Shown here: positions 25,736 through 33,824 of the stretch, one piece after another
Numbering within the stretch: position 1 is the stretch's first letter
Layout of the letters: every line of letters begins with the position of its first letter
Origin: Clostridioides difficile
GTDB taxonomy: Bacteria > Bacillota > Clostridia > Peptostreptococcales > Peptostreptococcaceae
DNA length: 64,000 nucleotides
NCBI GenBank assembly: GCA_024919175.1
Contig: CP103804.1
Span: 992,001 to 1,056,000 of the forward strand
Direction: 5' to 3'
Program-made: the position numbers and the translations under genes
Notes under the pieces: generated by a model
Databases searched by the model: none
Seen by the model: only the letters and a program-made list of their open reading frames with translations
Told to the model about the DNA's origin: nothing

Positions 25736-26094
25736 AATTAAAACCCCCCTATATAAGTAATAAATTTGGATATAAATAATAATTTTATATACAAGTAAAA
25801 ACTAATAATAGTATAGTCAATCAATTTATCAAAATCAATAGAATGGCTACAATCTTACTTTATTGGGCATGAAATGAGAGATATTGCTTTGTAGAGAAAA
25901 ATACTTAATAGTATGAAAATTCACTTAAACATGATACAATTCTATAAAAGATTCAAAAAATACGAAAGGAGAAAGTTGTTGGAATACTTAATTTTATATT
26001 TTGTTTATATTTTATAAAATAAACGTATATCTTATAAAATAAATGGTGCTATCAAAAAATAGTTTTGTAGGTTTTCAGCAACAGTAATGGTATA

Positions 26095-26241
26095 TTGATA
26101 ATTTTTTGGTTACTATTATACTTGGCTATTATATTTTCAATAGGTTCGATGATAACAAAAGTAAATAAGATTTGGATTAAAGTATTGCTATTTGTAGCAG
26201 TAGGATTGTCAACCATAGTTCTTTCATACATTATAGGTTGA
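26095..26241 (+). pseudogene. Possible remnant of a small membrane protein
   Basis: The plus strand encodes about 48 residues with two hydrophobic helices (FWLLLYLAIIFSIG and VLLFVAVGLSTIVLSYIIG) separated by MITKVNKIW, ending at TGA 26239. There is no ATG and no ribosome site at the only early start (TTG 26095). About 100 bases upstream, GGAG precedes a 12-codon frame beginning TTG GAA TAC that is also hydrophobic, so a frameshifted gene is possible. Confidence 0.3.
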
Positions 26242-26292
26242 TAACTTAAAATCTTAGAAGGATTCAAAATTTGAAAATTCTCAAAATAAGAA

Positions 26293-26324
26293 TTCTCAAG
26301 TTGGTAAAATTCCAGATATGAGAA
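26293..26324. promoter_or_regulatory. Enhancer-like dyad (UAS) for the sigma-54 regulator, ridA copy
   Basis: TTCTCAAGTTGG (26293-26304) and CCAGATATGAGAA (26312-26324) form an imperfect dyad about 140 bases upstream of the -24 element. The same half sites, in the same arrangement, precede the dpaL promoter. An extra TTCTC half site lies just upstream (about 26277). Confidence 0.65.
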
Positions 26325-26448
26325 AAAAATTTGCATTATAAAAAATCAATTTCTAATTTTTTTTATAAGAATATTGGGATATAGCTATAAAAATATTGAA
26401 ATACAGCTATTTTAAACATATATAGAAAGTTTTATAAATAAAAGGAAA

Positions 26449-26466
26449 TTGGCATGCTAATTGCTT
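26449..26466 (+). promoter_or_regulatory. Sigma-54 (-24/-12) promoter of ridA
   Basis: TTGGCATGCTAATTGCTT has the invariant GG (26451-26452) and GC (26463-26464) ten bases apart, matching the TGGCA-N-TTGC consensus. The implied leader to ridA is about 150 bases. Confidence 0.85.
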
Positions 26467-26623
26467 TAATAAATATTAACATGAACACAAATAAATATAA
26501 TCATCTGAGTATTGATTATTTGAAACTTTGGATTTGATTTCTTGTCTAGAGATTCATACTAATATTGGTGTTTAGGAAATTTTATTTTCCTGTAAATATA
26601 ACTTAATAATAGGAGGTGAAATC

Positions 26624-27001
26624 ATGTCAAAAGTAGTAATAGCTACAGAGAAAGCTCCAGGAGCAATTGGACCATATTCTCAAGCGATACAAGTTGGAAA
26701 CATAGTTTCTACATCAGGTCAACTTCCAATAGACATGAAGACAGGTGAGTTAGTATCTGACCCAAAAGAAGCAACAAAAGCTTCTTTAGACAATGTAAAA
26801 GCAATACTAGAACAAGCTGGTACAACTATGGATAAAGTATTTAAAACTACAGTTTTCGTAAAAGATTTAAAAGATTTTAATGATATTAACGAAGTGTACG
26901 CTACATATTTTAAAGAAAATCCACCAGCAAGATCATGTGTACAAGTTGCTCAATTACCAAAAGATGCAGTTTTAGAAATTGAAGCAATGGCAGTATTATA
27001 A
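26624..27001 (+). CDS. ridA: RidA family enamine/imine deaminase
   Basis: 125 residues, the normal full length. GAIGPYSQAI, STSGQLPID, LDNVKAILEQAG and PARSCVQVAQLPKDAVLEIEAMAV are RidA hallmarks; the arginine of PARS binds the substrate carboxylate. RidA hydrolyses reactive 2-aminoacrylate-type enamines released by PLP enzymes. This fits its place near DpaL, which forms such intermediates from 2,3-diaminopropionate. It has its own sigma-54 promoter and its own strong terminator, so it is a single-gene unit co-regulated with the dpaL operon. AGGAGGTG precedes the ATG. Confidence 0.92.
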   Translation: MSKVVIATEKAPGAIGPYSQAIQVGNIVSTSGQLPIDMKTGELVSDPKEATKASLDNVKAILEQAGTTMDKVFKTTVFVKDLKDFNDINEVYATYFKENPPARSCVQVAQLPKDAVLEIEAMAVL

Positions 27002-27113
27002 TAAAACCAATGACAAAACTAATGAAAATTAAAAACTAATAAAAAAAGTCTACAATTAAAAAGTTTATATTAAAAAAGTCTATATAAAAATCTATCTAAA
27101 TATTTAACTATTG

Positions 27114-27179
27114 AGCTTTTCTTATATAACATGTATTTTTGTGCCAAAAATATATTTGTTATAGGAGGAAAGCTTTTTT
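27114..27179 (+). terminator. Long-stem terminator after ridA
   Basis: AGCTTTTCTTATATAACA (27114-27131) folds back on TGTTATAGGAGGAAAGCT with one mismatch and two G-T pairs. ATTTTT/AAAAAT lies within the loop, and six T follow. It separates ridA from the regulator gene. Confidence 0.8.
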
Positions 27180-27302
27180 GTATTTTATTGTTTGTGTATT
27201 ATAATTAAAGTAATCCTGATATAAAACAATCTTTTTATAATTATTATTATGTATTTCAATGTAAATATATAAATAAGTAATGTTTTATATATATTTTAAA
27301 AA

Positions 27303-27328
27303 TTAACTATATGTTAAAATATAGTTAA
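27303..27328. promoter_or_regulatory. Inverted repeat in front of the sigma-54 regulator gene
   Basis: TTAACTATAT (27303-27312) and ATATAGTTAA (27319-27328) are exact complements around GTTAAA, 39 bases before the start codon. It could be an operator or leader hairpin. No TTCTC/GAGAA half sites occur here, so autoregulation by the same dyad is not supported. Confidence 0.55.
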
Positions 27329-27367
27329 ACTGATAATTTGGTAAATTAAATTCTAATGGGGGAAACT

Positions 27368-29176
27368 ATGGTAAGTAAATTAAAGGAATTTCAACAGGAA
27401 ATGATAAAATACACTGAAACAGTAGCTAGTGTGTTAGATGTAGATATTGAAATAGTTGATGATAGATTAATAAGAATTAGTGGCACAGGTCTGTATAAAT
27501 CAAAAATAAATGAAAGCGTTGTTACTGAAGGTTTTCTTTATGATGAAGTTATACAGACAGGTCAGGAATTAGTCGTATTAGATATATGTGATAATCAGCT
27601 TTGTATAGAATGTTCCCATTACATGAAATGCCTAAATAAAGTAATAATAGCAGTTCCAATAAAATATAATAATCGTACTATAGGGGTAATTGGTGCTATT
27701 AGTACAGATAAAACCAAAAAAGTAGAAATAAGTGCAAAAATAGATAATTATTTGAAGTTTGTCAATCATATATGCGATTTAATTTCTATGAAGATAGAAG
27801 AACATGAAGTGTCAAAAAGTAGCAGTAGAAAAATGAACATGATGATAGAAATAATTGAAAATGTTGAAAAAGGTGTTGTTATATTAGATATAAATAGCAA
27901 AATATCTTATATAAACAATATTGCTTTGAAAAAATTAGATATTGGAAAAGATATAGTAGAAAATACAGTGAAAATAGTGTCTGTTGAATCTTCTTCAAAT
28001 GGACATGAATTACTAGAAATTGATATTGATGACAAAATTTATAATATAAATGCCAAAATAATTCCTGTATATCCATATATAAATCAATATGACAAGATAA
28101 TCATATTTGATAAGACATATATCAATCATAAAGGACATGGAAAAGTCAATAGTGGGTGGGGAAATAGTGATATTGAGTCTATAATTGGAAATTCAGAATC
28201 AATGGTGAAAGTTAAAGAGAGAACTAAGAAATTAGCAAAGTCAAACTCAACAGTTCTTATAACTGGTGAAAGTGGCACAGGTAAAGAGTTAATTGCTAGA
28301 GCGATACATGCTGAAGGAAGTAGATGGAATAAGCCATTTATTGCTATAAACTGTGCTGCTATTCCAGAAAATCTTCTTGAGAGTGAGTTATTTGGCTATA
28401 TAAAAGGTGCATTTAGTGGGGCTAGTAGTGGAGGTAAGGTTGGTAAGTTTGAGCTTGCAAATGAAGGGGTCATATTCCTTGATGAAATGGGAGACTTATC
28501 AATGCCTTTACAAGCGAAATTACTTAGAGTTTTGCAGGAAAGAAAGTTCGCAAGGATTGGCTCAAATAAACTTATAGATTTAGATATAAGAGTAATTGCT
28601 GCAACGAATAAAAATTTACTTAAGTTAGTGAATGAAGGTAAGTTTAGAGATGATTTGTACTATAGGCTAAATGTAATTCCTATAAATTTGCCACCTCTTA
28701 GGGAAAGAAAAGATGATATTGAAGCTATAATGATGAAATTTGTTTCCAAGTATTCTTTAGAATTAGATATAAAATTGAATCAAATAGAAAAAAATGTAAT
28801 GAATATGTTGGTTAATTATAATTGGCCGGGAAATATAAGAGAATTAGAAAACGCAGTTGAGTATATGATGAATTTAGTTGGAGAAGATGGAATAATCTAT
28901 AAAGATATGCTTCCATTAGATATTTTGAACTATTATAATATTGAAGGGCATAGTTTTAAGAGTAATAATGAAGTAACAAAGTTTGAAGATGATATAGTTA
29001 GTGGAATAGTAGAAAATCAAGAAAAAATACTTTCAATTAAAGAACTGGAGTTAACTTACATACATAAGTTGTTAAATAAATATGGAAGAGATACAAAGAC
29101 AAAAAAGAAAATAGCAAAAGATTTAGGTATAGGTTTAGCTACATTATATAGAAAACTAGAAGAAGAACAACAATAA
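27368..29176 (+). CDS. Sigma-54-dependent enhancer-binding regulator
   Basis: About 602 residues. The N-terminal sensory part (1-130) has a GAF/PAS-like segment with a four-cysteine pattern, C74-x4-C79-x2-C82-x5-C88; a second PAS-like segment spans about 155-235. The AAA+ domain (about 265-500) has IIGNSESM, Walker A GESGTGKE, GAFSGA (a variant of the sigma-54-contacting GAFTGA) and Walker B VIFLDEMGDL. A Fis-type helix-turn-helix (KKIAKDLGIGLATLYRKLEE) ends the chain. ATG 27368 has TGGGGGA at good spacing; the in-frame ATG 27356 does not. Adjacent sigma-54 promoters and dyads indicate that it activates ridA and the dpaL operon. The ligand is unknown. Confidence 0.9.
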   Translation: MVSKLKEFQQEMIKYTETVASVLDVDIEIVDDRLIRISGTGLYKSKINESVVTEGFLYDEVIQTGQELVVLDICDNQLCIECSHYMKCLNKVIIAVPIKYNNRTIGVIGAISTDKTKKVEISAKIDNYLKFVNHICDLISMKIEEHEVSKSSSRKMNMMIEIIENVEKGVVILDINSKISYINNIALKKLDIGKDIVENTVKIVSVESSSNGHELLEIDIDDKIYNINAKIIPVYPYINQYDKIIIFDKTYINHKGHGKVNSGWGNSDIESIIGNSESMVKVKERTKKLAKSNSTVLITGESGTGKELIARAIHAEGSRWNKPFIAINCAAIPENLLESELFGYIKGAFSGASSGGKVGKFELANEGVIFLDEMGDLSMPLQAKLLRVLQERKFARIGSNKLIDLDIRVIAATNKNLLKLVNEGKFRDDLYYRLNVIPINLPPLRERKDDIEAIMMKFVSKYSLELDIKLNQIEKNVMNMLVNYNWPGNIRELENAVEYMMNLVGEDGIIYKDMLPLDILNYYNIEGHSFKSNNEVTKFEDDIVSGIVENQEKILSIKELELTYIHKLLNKYGRDTKTKKKIAKDLGIGLATLYRKLEEEQQ

Positions 29177-29347
29177 ATTAAACATAGAAAATAACAATAC
29201 TATAGAAAGCTAAAATATAGAAGGTTATAACTATATAAATATAGAAGATAAAAATAGTAATATACAAGACAAAATAATAGACATATAGAAAATTAAAGGC
29301 ATAATAAAGGAAAATAAAAATAAAGAAACGGTTTCTCGAAATGATAA

Positions 29348-29381
29348 TTCTCGTATTGATAAAAATTTCCCAATATGAGAA
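29348..29381. promoter_or_regulatory. Enhancer-like dyad (UAS) for the sigma-54 regulator, dpaL copy
   Basis: TTCTCGTATTG (29348-29358) and CCAATATGAGAA (29370-29381) are an imperfect dyad about 130 bases upstream of the -24 element. Another TTCTC half site starts at 29333. It matches the ridA dyad in half-site sequence, spacing and distance to the promoter. Confidence 0.7.
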
Positions 29382-29492
29382 TTTTTTCTTTTATAAATCT
29401 TATTTTTCACACTTAGATTTTACAAAATTTAAATAAATTTGAAAAAAGTATGTGATTCCAACATAAAAAAAATATTTTTAGAATAAATAATA

Positions 29493-29510
29493 TTGGCATA
29501 GTAATTGCTT
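29493..29510 (+). promoter_or_regulatory. Sigma-54 (-24/-12) promoter of the dpaL operon
   Basis: TTGGCATAGTAATTGCTT has GG (29495-29496) and GC (29507-29508) ten bases apart. It begins 86 bases before the dpaL ATG. No other such element was found in the catabolic cluster, so this may be its main promoter. Confidence 0.87.
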
Positions 29511-29578
29511 TGTATAAAGACACAAAGATAAAAAATTAATAATGACATCGAAAAATTTGAAAGGGGAATATAAAATAA

Positions 29579-30793
29579 ATGAGAGAAATAAAATGGAAAT
29601 TAAATAACTTACCTAAAGCAGAGGAAAAAGAAAAAGGAATTGAATTTTTAAAGGATGAAGAAATTGCAAAAGCTAAAGCTTTTCATGAGAGTTTTCCACA
29701 ATACGAAAAAACTCCTTTAGTTAAATTAGATAACTTAGCAAAATTATTAGGTGTTAGCGGAATATATGTTAAAGATGAATCTTACAGATTTGGATTAAAT
29801 GCATTTAAAGTTTTGGGTGGTTCTTACTCTATGGGTAAATACTTAGCTCAAAGATTAAATAAAGATATATCAGAGTTAGGATATGAAAAATTAACTTCAA
29901 AAGAAATAAAAGACCAATTAGGAGAAATAACTTTCTTTACAGCTACAGATGGAAATCATGGTAGAGGAGTTGCTTGGACAGCTAATAAATTGGGTCAAAA
30001 ATCAGTTGTATTAATGCCAAAAGGTTCTTCTGAATTTAGATTAAATAAAATCAAAGGAGAAGGTGCAGATGCTAGTATAACAGACCTAAACTATGATGAT
30101 GCAGTAAGATTAGCTAATGATTATGCAGAAGCTGATGACCATGGAGTAATGGTTCAAGATACAGCATGGGACGGATATGAAGAAATACCAGCATGGATAA
30201 TGCAAGGATATGGAACTATGGCTAAAGAAGCTGTAGAACAATTAAAAGAATATGGAGTAGATAGACCAACACATGTATTTGTGCAAGCAGGAGTTGGTTC
30301 GCTTGCTGGTGCAGTTCAAGGATATGTTGCTTCAATATATGATGAATGCCCAATAACAGTAGTAGTAGAAGCTGATGAAGCAGATTGTTACTATAAATCA
30401 GCAGAAGCAGGAGATGGAAAACCAAGATTTGTAGGTGGAGATATGCCAACTATAATGGCAGGTCTTGCTTGTGGAGAGCCAAATACTATAGGATTTGAAG
30501 TATTAAAAAATTATTCATCAGCATTTGTTTCAGCGCCAGACTGGGTTTCTGCTAAAGGTATGAGAGTTTTAGGAAATCCTTTAAGAGGAGATGAAAAAGT
30601 AATCTCTGGTGAATCTGGAGCAGTTACAACTGGGGCATTAGTTTCAATACTTGAAAGTGATGATTTAAAAGAGTTAAGAGAAGCTTTAAAATTAGATGAA
30701 AATTCTAAAGTATTATTAATAAGTACAGAAGGAGACACTGACCCAGACAAATATAAAGATATAGTTTGGAATGGTGAGTGCCAAAGTAAATAA
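29579..30793 (+). CDS. dpaL: Diaminopropionate ammonia-lyase (PLP-dependent)
   Basis: 404 residues, full length for DpaL (YgeX). The enzyme converts 2,3-diaminopropionate to pyruvate and two ammonia. The PLP lysine lies in NAFKVLGGSYS, the substrate loop is TATDGNHGRGVAW, and the phosphate-binding glycine loop is QAGVGSLAGAV. It opens the sigma-54-driven operon. The same gene next to ygeY, ssnA, hyuA and xdh genes is known from the ygeX-xdhD region of Escherichia coli. AAGGGG precedes ATG 29579. Confidence 0.95.
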   Translation: MREIKWKLNNLPKAEEKEKGIEFLKDEEIAKAKAFHESFPQYEKTPLVKLDNLAKLLGVSGIYVKDESYRFGLNAFKVLGGSYSMGKYLAQRLNKDISELGYEKLTSKEIKDQLGEITFFTATDGNHGRGVAWTANKLGQKSVVLMPKGSSEFRLNKIKGEGADASITDLNYDDAVRLANDYAEADDHGVMVQDTAWDGYEEIPAWIMQGYGTMAKEAVEQLKEYGVDRPTHVFVQAGVGSLAGAVQGYVASIYDECPITVVVEADEADCYYKSAEAGDGKPRFVGGDMPTIMAGLACGEPNTIGFEVLKNYSSAFVSAPDWVSAKGMRVLGNPLRGDEKVISGESGAVTTGALVSILESDDLKELREALKLDENSKVLLISTEGDTDPDKYKDIVWNGECQSK

Positions 30794-31010
30794 AAACCTA
30801 AAATAAAAACTAAATGAAATTAAAATAAAGTATCAAAAATAAAAGATTTAAATTAAAAATAAAAATAAATAAAGCGTAAATAAAGTGCAAATAAAATAAT
30901 TGAAAATAAATAAAAGTTTAATAAGTTAAATATTAATAAGTGAATAAGTAAAATTCCAATAAATTAAGAGAAACATCAATAAATTAAAAATTATATGGGG
31001 GAATATCAAA
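30794..31010. repeat. Low-complexity A/T spacer within the operon
   Basis: AAATAAA-type repeats fill the 217 bases between dpaL and the M20 hydrolase gene. No terminator or promoter boxes are visible, so transcription likely continues through it. Confidence 0.5.
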
Positions 31011-32198
31011 ATGTTAAATGAAACAAGAAAAAAACAATTAACTGAAGTATGCCAAGATTTAATAAGAAATGCTAGTTATTCAGGTCAAGAAGAAAATGTA
31101 GTAAAAGCAATTGAAGAAAATTTTGCTATGCTAGGTTTTGACAGCTGGTCAAGAGATAGATATGGAAATATAATAGGTTGTATAAAAGGAAACAAACCAG
31201 GTAAAAAAATATTATTTGATGGTCATATAGATACAGTTCCAGTTCCAGATGCAAGTAAATGGAGTGTTCCTCCTTTTGAAGCAAGAATAGTAGATGGAAA
31301 GATATATGGTAGAGGAACTTCTGATATGAAGGGTCAAGTAAGTGCTATGATGGCAGCTGTTTCATACTTTGCAGAAGATACTAATAAAGATTTCGAAGGT
31401 GAACTATATGTAGCAGGAGTTGTTCATGAAGAAATATTTGAAGGAGTTTCAGCTAGAGAAATAAGTAAAGCTGTTAAGCCTGACTATGTTGTAATAGGTG
31501 AATCTTCAGAATTAAACTTAAAGATTGGTCAAAGAGGTAGAGGAGAAATAGTTGTAGAAACTTTTGGTAAACCAGCTCACTCTGCTAACCCAGAAAAAGG
31601 TGTAAATGCAGTTTATAAAATGGCTAATGTAATTCAAAGAATACAACAATTAGTACCTCCAACTCATCCAGTTTTAGGTGATGGAATACTAGTTTTAACA
31701 GATATAAAATCTTCTCCATATCCAGGTGCATCAGTAGTGCCAGATTACTGTAAAGCTACTTTTGATAGAAGATTATTGGTTGGAGAAACAAGAGAAGGAG
31801 TATTAGCTCCAATACAAGCATTATTAGATGAAATGATGAAAGAAGACTCAGAATTAAATGCAAAAGTTTCTTATGCATCTGAAAAAGCTGACTGTTATAC
31901 AGGAAATACTATAGAAAGTGAAAGATTCTTCCCAGGTTGGTTATATGATGAAGATGATGAATTTGTTCAAGCAGCATACAAAGGATTAAAAGAAGCTGGA
32001 ATAGATTCAGAAATAACTCAATACTCATTCTGTACAAATGGAAGCCATTATGCAGGTGAGGCTGGAATAAGAACTATAGGATTTGGTCCTTCTAAAGAAA
32101 ATCTTGCTCATACAATAGATGAACATATAGAATTAGACCAATTGTTCAAAGGTGCAGAAGGATATTATGGAATATTAAAATCAGTTTATAAAAAATAA
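31011..32198 (+). CDS. M20-family hydrolase, YgeY type
   Basis: 395 residues. The dinuclear metal ligands are visible: DGHIDTVP (His, Asp), RGTSDMKGQ (bridging Asp), HEEIFEG (catalytic Glu and ligand Glu), GESSELN and the late AHTIDEHIE (His). The lid dimerisation domain lies in the middle (about 185-295). The closest known group is the YgeY proteins linked to selenium-dependent molybdenum hydroxylase clusters, proposed to cleave ureido or amide bonds en route to 2,3-diaminopropionate. It sits directly between dpaL and the D-aminoacylase-like gene, with a 15-base gap to the latter. Confidence 0.9.
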   Translation: MLNETRKKQLTEVCQDLIRNASYSGQEENVVKAIEENFAMLGFDSWSRDRYGNIIGCIKGNKPGKKILFDGHIDTVPVPDASKWSVPPFEARIVDGKIYGRGTSDMKGQVSAMMAAVSYFAEDTNKDFEGELYVAGVVHEEIFEGVSAREISKAVKPDYVVIGESSELNLKIGQRGRGEIVVETFGKPAHSANPEKGVNAVYKMANVIQRIQQLVPPTHPVLGDGILVLTDIKSSPYPGASVVPDYCKATFDRRLLVGETREGVLAPIQALLDEMMKEDSELNAKVSYASEKADCYTGNTIESERFFPGWLYDEDDEFVQAAYKGLKEAGIDSEITQYSFCTNGSHYAGEAGIRTIGFGPSKENLAHTIDEHIELDQLFKGAEGYYGILKSVYKK

Positions 32199-32213
32199 TT
32201 AGGAGATGGTTTT

Positions 32214-33797
32214 GTGAGAACTTTAATAAAACATGGGCTTATAGTAGATGGAAATAAAACACCAGCATATGAAGGAGATATTTTAATAGAAAACGAAAAA
32301 ATATTGAAAATATCACAGGATTTAAACGAAGAAGCTGACAAAGTTATAGATGCAAAAGGTAGAGTTATATGTCCAGGTTTCATAGATACTCATAGCCATT
32401 CAGACCTAGTGATTTTAGTTAATCCATATAATGAGGTAAAGATTAGACAGGGAATTACAACAGAAGTGTTGGGCCAAGATGGAATATCTATGGCCCCTCT
32501 ACCTCAAGAGCATATATCTTCTTGGAGAAAAAATTTAGCAGGCCTAGATGGTGAAAGTGATGAAATTGATTGGAAATATGAAACAACAGAAAATTATTTA
32601 AAAATGATGGATGATAATGGAGTAGGATTAAATGAGACTTATTTAGTACCTCATGGAAACGTTAGAATGGAAGCAATGGGACTTGAAGATAGACCTGCCA
32701 CTAAAGAGGAAATTCAAAAGATGTGCGAAATCACAGAAAGAGAATTAAAGGCAGGAGCTATAGGATTGTCAACTGGACTTATATATATACCTTGTGCGTA
32801 TTCATTGACAGAAGAAATTATAGAAATGTGTAAAGTAGTAGCAAAATACGATGGAGTATTTGTAGTTCACCAAAGAAGTGAAGCAGATACAATTTTAACA
32901 TCAATGGAAGAAATTATAGAAATTGGAAAACAATCAGGAGTAAAAGTTCACTTCTCACACTTTAAGGTTTGTGGTAAATCAAATTGGAAGTATATACCTC
33001 AAGTTATAGAGCTTTTAGAAAAAGCAGAAAAAGAAGGTATAAGAGTATCATTTGACCAATATCCTTATGCAGCTGGAAGTACAATGCTTGGAGTAGTTTT
33101 ACCTCCATGGGCACATTCAGGAGGAACTGATAAATTAATAGAAAGATTAAGTGATGAAAACGAAAGAGCAAAAATGAAAAAAGATATAGCAAATGGAATA
33201 GAAGGTTGGGATAATTTTATAGAATTTGCTGGAATAGACCAAATATTTGTAACAAGTGTAAAGACAGAAAAAAATCAAGATACAATTGGTAAGAGCTTAC
33301 TAGAAATTGGAAAGATGAGAGGTAAAGACCCATTAGATGCAACGTTTGATTTATTAAAAGAAGAAGAAAATGCAGTTGGAATGGTAGATTTCTATGGATT
33401 AGAAGAACATATAATAGGATTTATGAAAAGAGACGAACAAAATGTATGTACAGATGGTCTTTTAGCAGGTAAGCCACATCCAAGAGCTTATGGTTCTTTT
33501 CCTAAAATACTAGGAAGATATGTTAGAGAATTAAATGTACTAACAGTTGAAGAAGCTGTTTACAAAATGACTAAAAAGGCAGCAGTAAGCTTTAGTATAA
33601 AAGATAGAGGGGAACTAAAAGAAGGATATTTTGCAGACATAGTTATATTTGACAAGGATACTGTTAGTGGATGTGATGATTTTATCAATTCTATGCAATA
33701 TCCTACAGGTATAGATTATGTAATTATAAATGGAAATTGTGTTGTTGAAGAAGGAAAATACAATAAAATTAAAGCAGGAAAAGTACTTAAAAATTAA
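32214..33797 (+). CDS. N-acyl-D-amino-acid deacylase-like amidohydrolase
   Basis: 527 residues, amidohydrolase superfamily. The metal site includes GFIDTHSHSDL (HxH), VHQRSEA (His), HFSHFKV (His) and a late KPHPRAYGSF. The order and length match D-aminoacylase / D-glutamate deacylase enzymes. It starts with GTG 32214 and has TAGGAG upstream. In this operon it may deacylate or decarbamoylate an N-carbamoyl intermediate. E. coli uses the carbamoyltransferase YgeW in its cluster, and no such gene is seen here. The substrate is an inference. Confidence 0.87.
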   Translation: MRTLIKHGLIVDGNKTPAYEGDILIENEKILKISQDLNEEADKVIDAKGRVICPGFIDTHSHSDLVILVNPYNEVKIRQGITTEVLGQDGISMAPLPQEHISSWRKNLAGLDGESDEIDWKYETTENYLKMMDDNGVGLNETYLVPHGNVRMEAMGLEDRPATKEEIQKMCEITERELKAGAIGLSTGLIYIPCAYSLTEEIIEMCKVVAKYDGVFVVHQRSEADTILTSMEEIIEIGKQSGVKVHFSHFKVCGKSNWKYIPQVIELLEKAEKEGIRVSFDQYPYAAGSTMLGVVLPPWAHSGGTDKLIERLSDENERAKMKKDIANGIEGWDNFIEFAGIDQIFVTSVKTEKNQDTIGKSLLEIGKMRGKDPLDATFDLLKEEENAVGMVDFYGLEEHIIGFMKRDEQNVCTDGLLAGKPHPRAYGSFPKILGRYVRELNVLTVEEAVYKMTKKAAVSFSIKDRGELKEGYFADIVIFDKDTVSGCDDFINSMQYPTGIDYVIINGNCVVEEGKYNKIKAGKVLKN

Positions 33798-33824
33798 ATC
33801 TTAGCTTTAAGGAGGAATAAATTT

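Larger units (their letters stand above)
25736..26623. other. 888-bp region between the cysteine protein and ridA
   Basis: Three items are supported: a degraded membrane-peptide frame at 26095-26241, an enhancer-like dyad at 26293-26324 and a -24/-12 promoter at 26449-26466. A further minus-strand frame at 26052-26336 has no coding character. The rest is AT-rich sequence without a visible gene. Confidence 0.55.
29177..29578. other. 402-bp regulatory region before dpaL
   Basis: The first 150 bases are A/T repeats containing TATAGAA motifs. The dyad at 29348-29381 and the -24/-12 promoter at 29493-29510 follow. No gene is present. Confidence 0.6.

Noticed and set aside
26052..26336. 94-residue minus-strand frame upstream of ridA
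   Set aside because: No ribosome site and no domain. It overlaps the enhancer dyad and is antisense to the hydrophobic plus-strand remnant.
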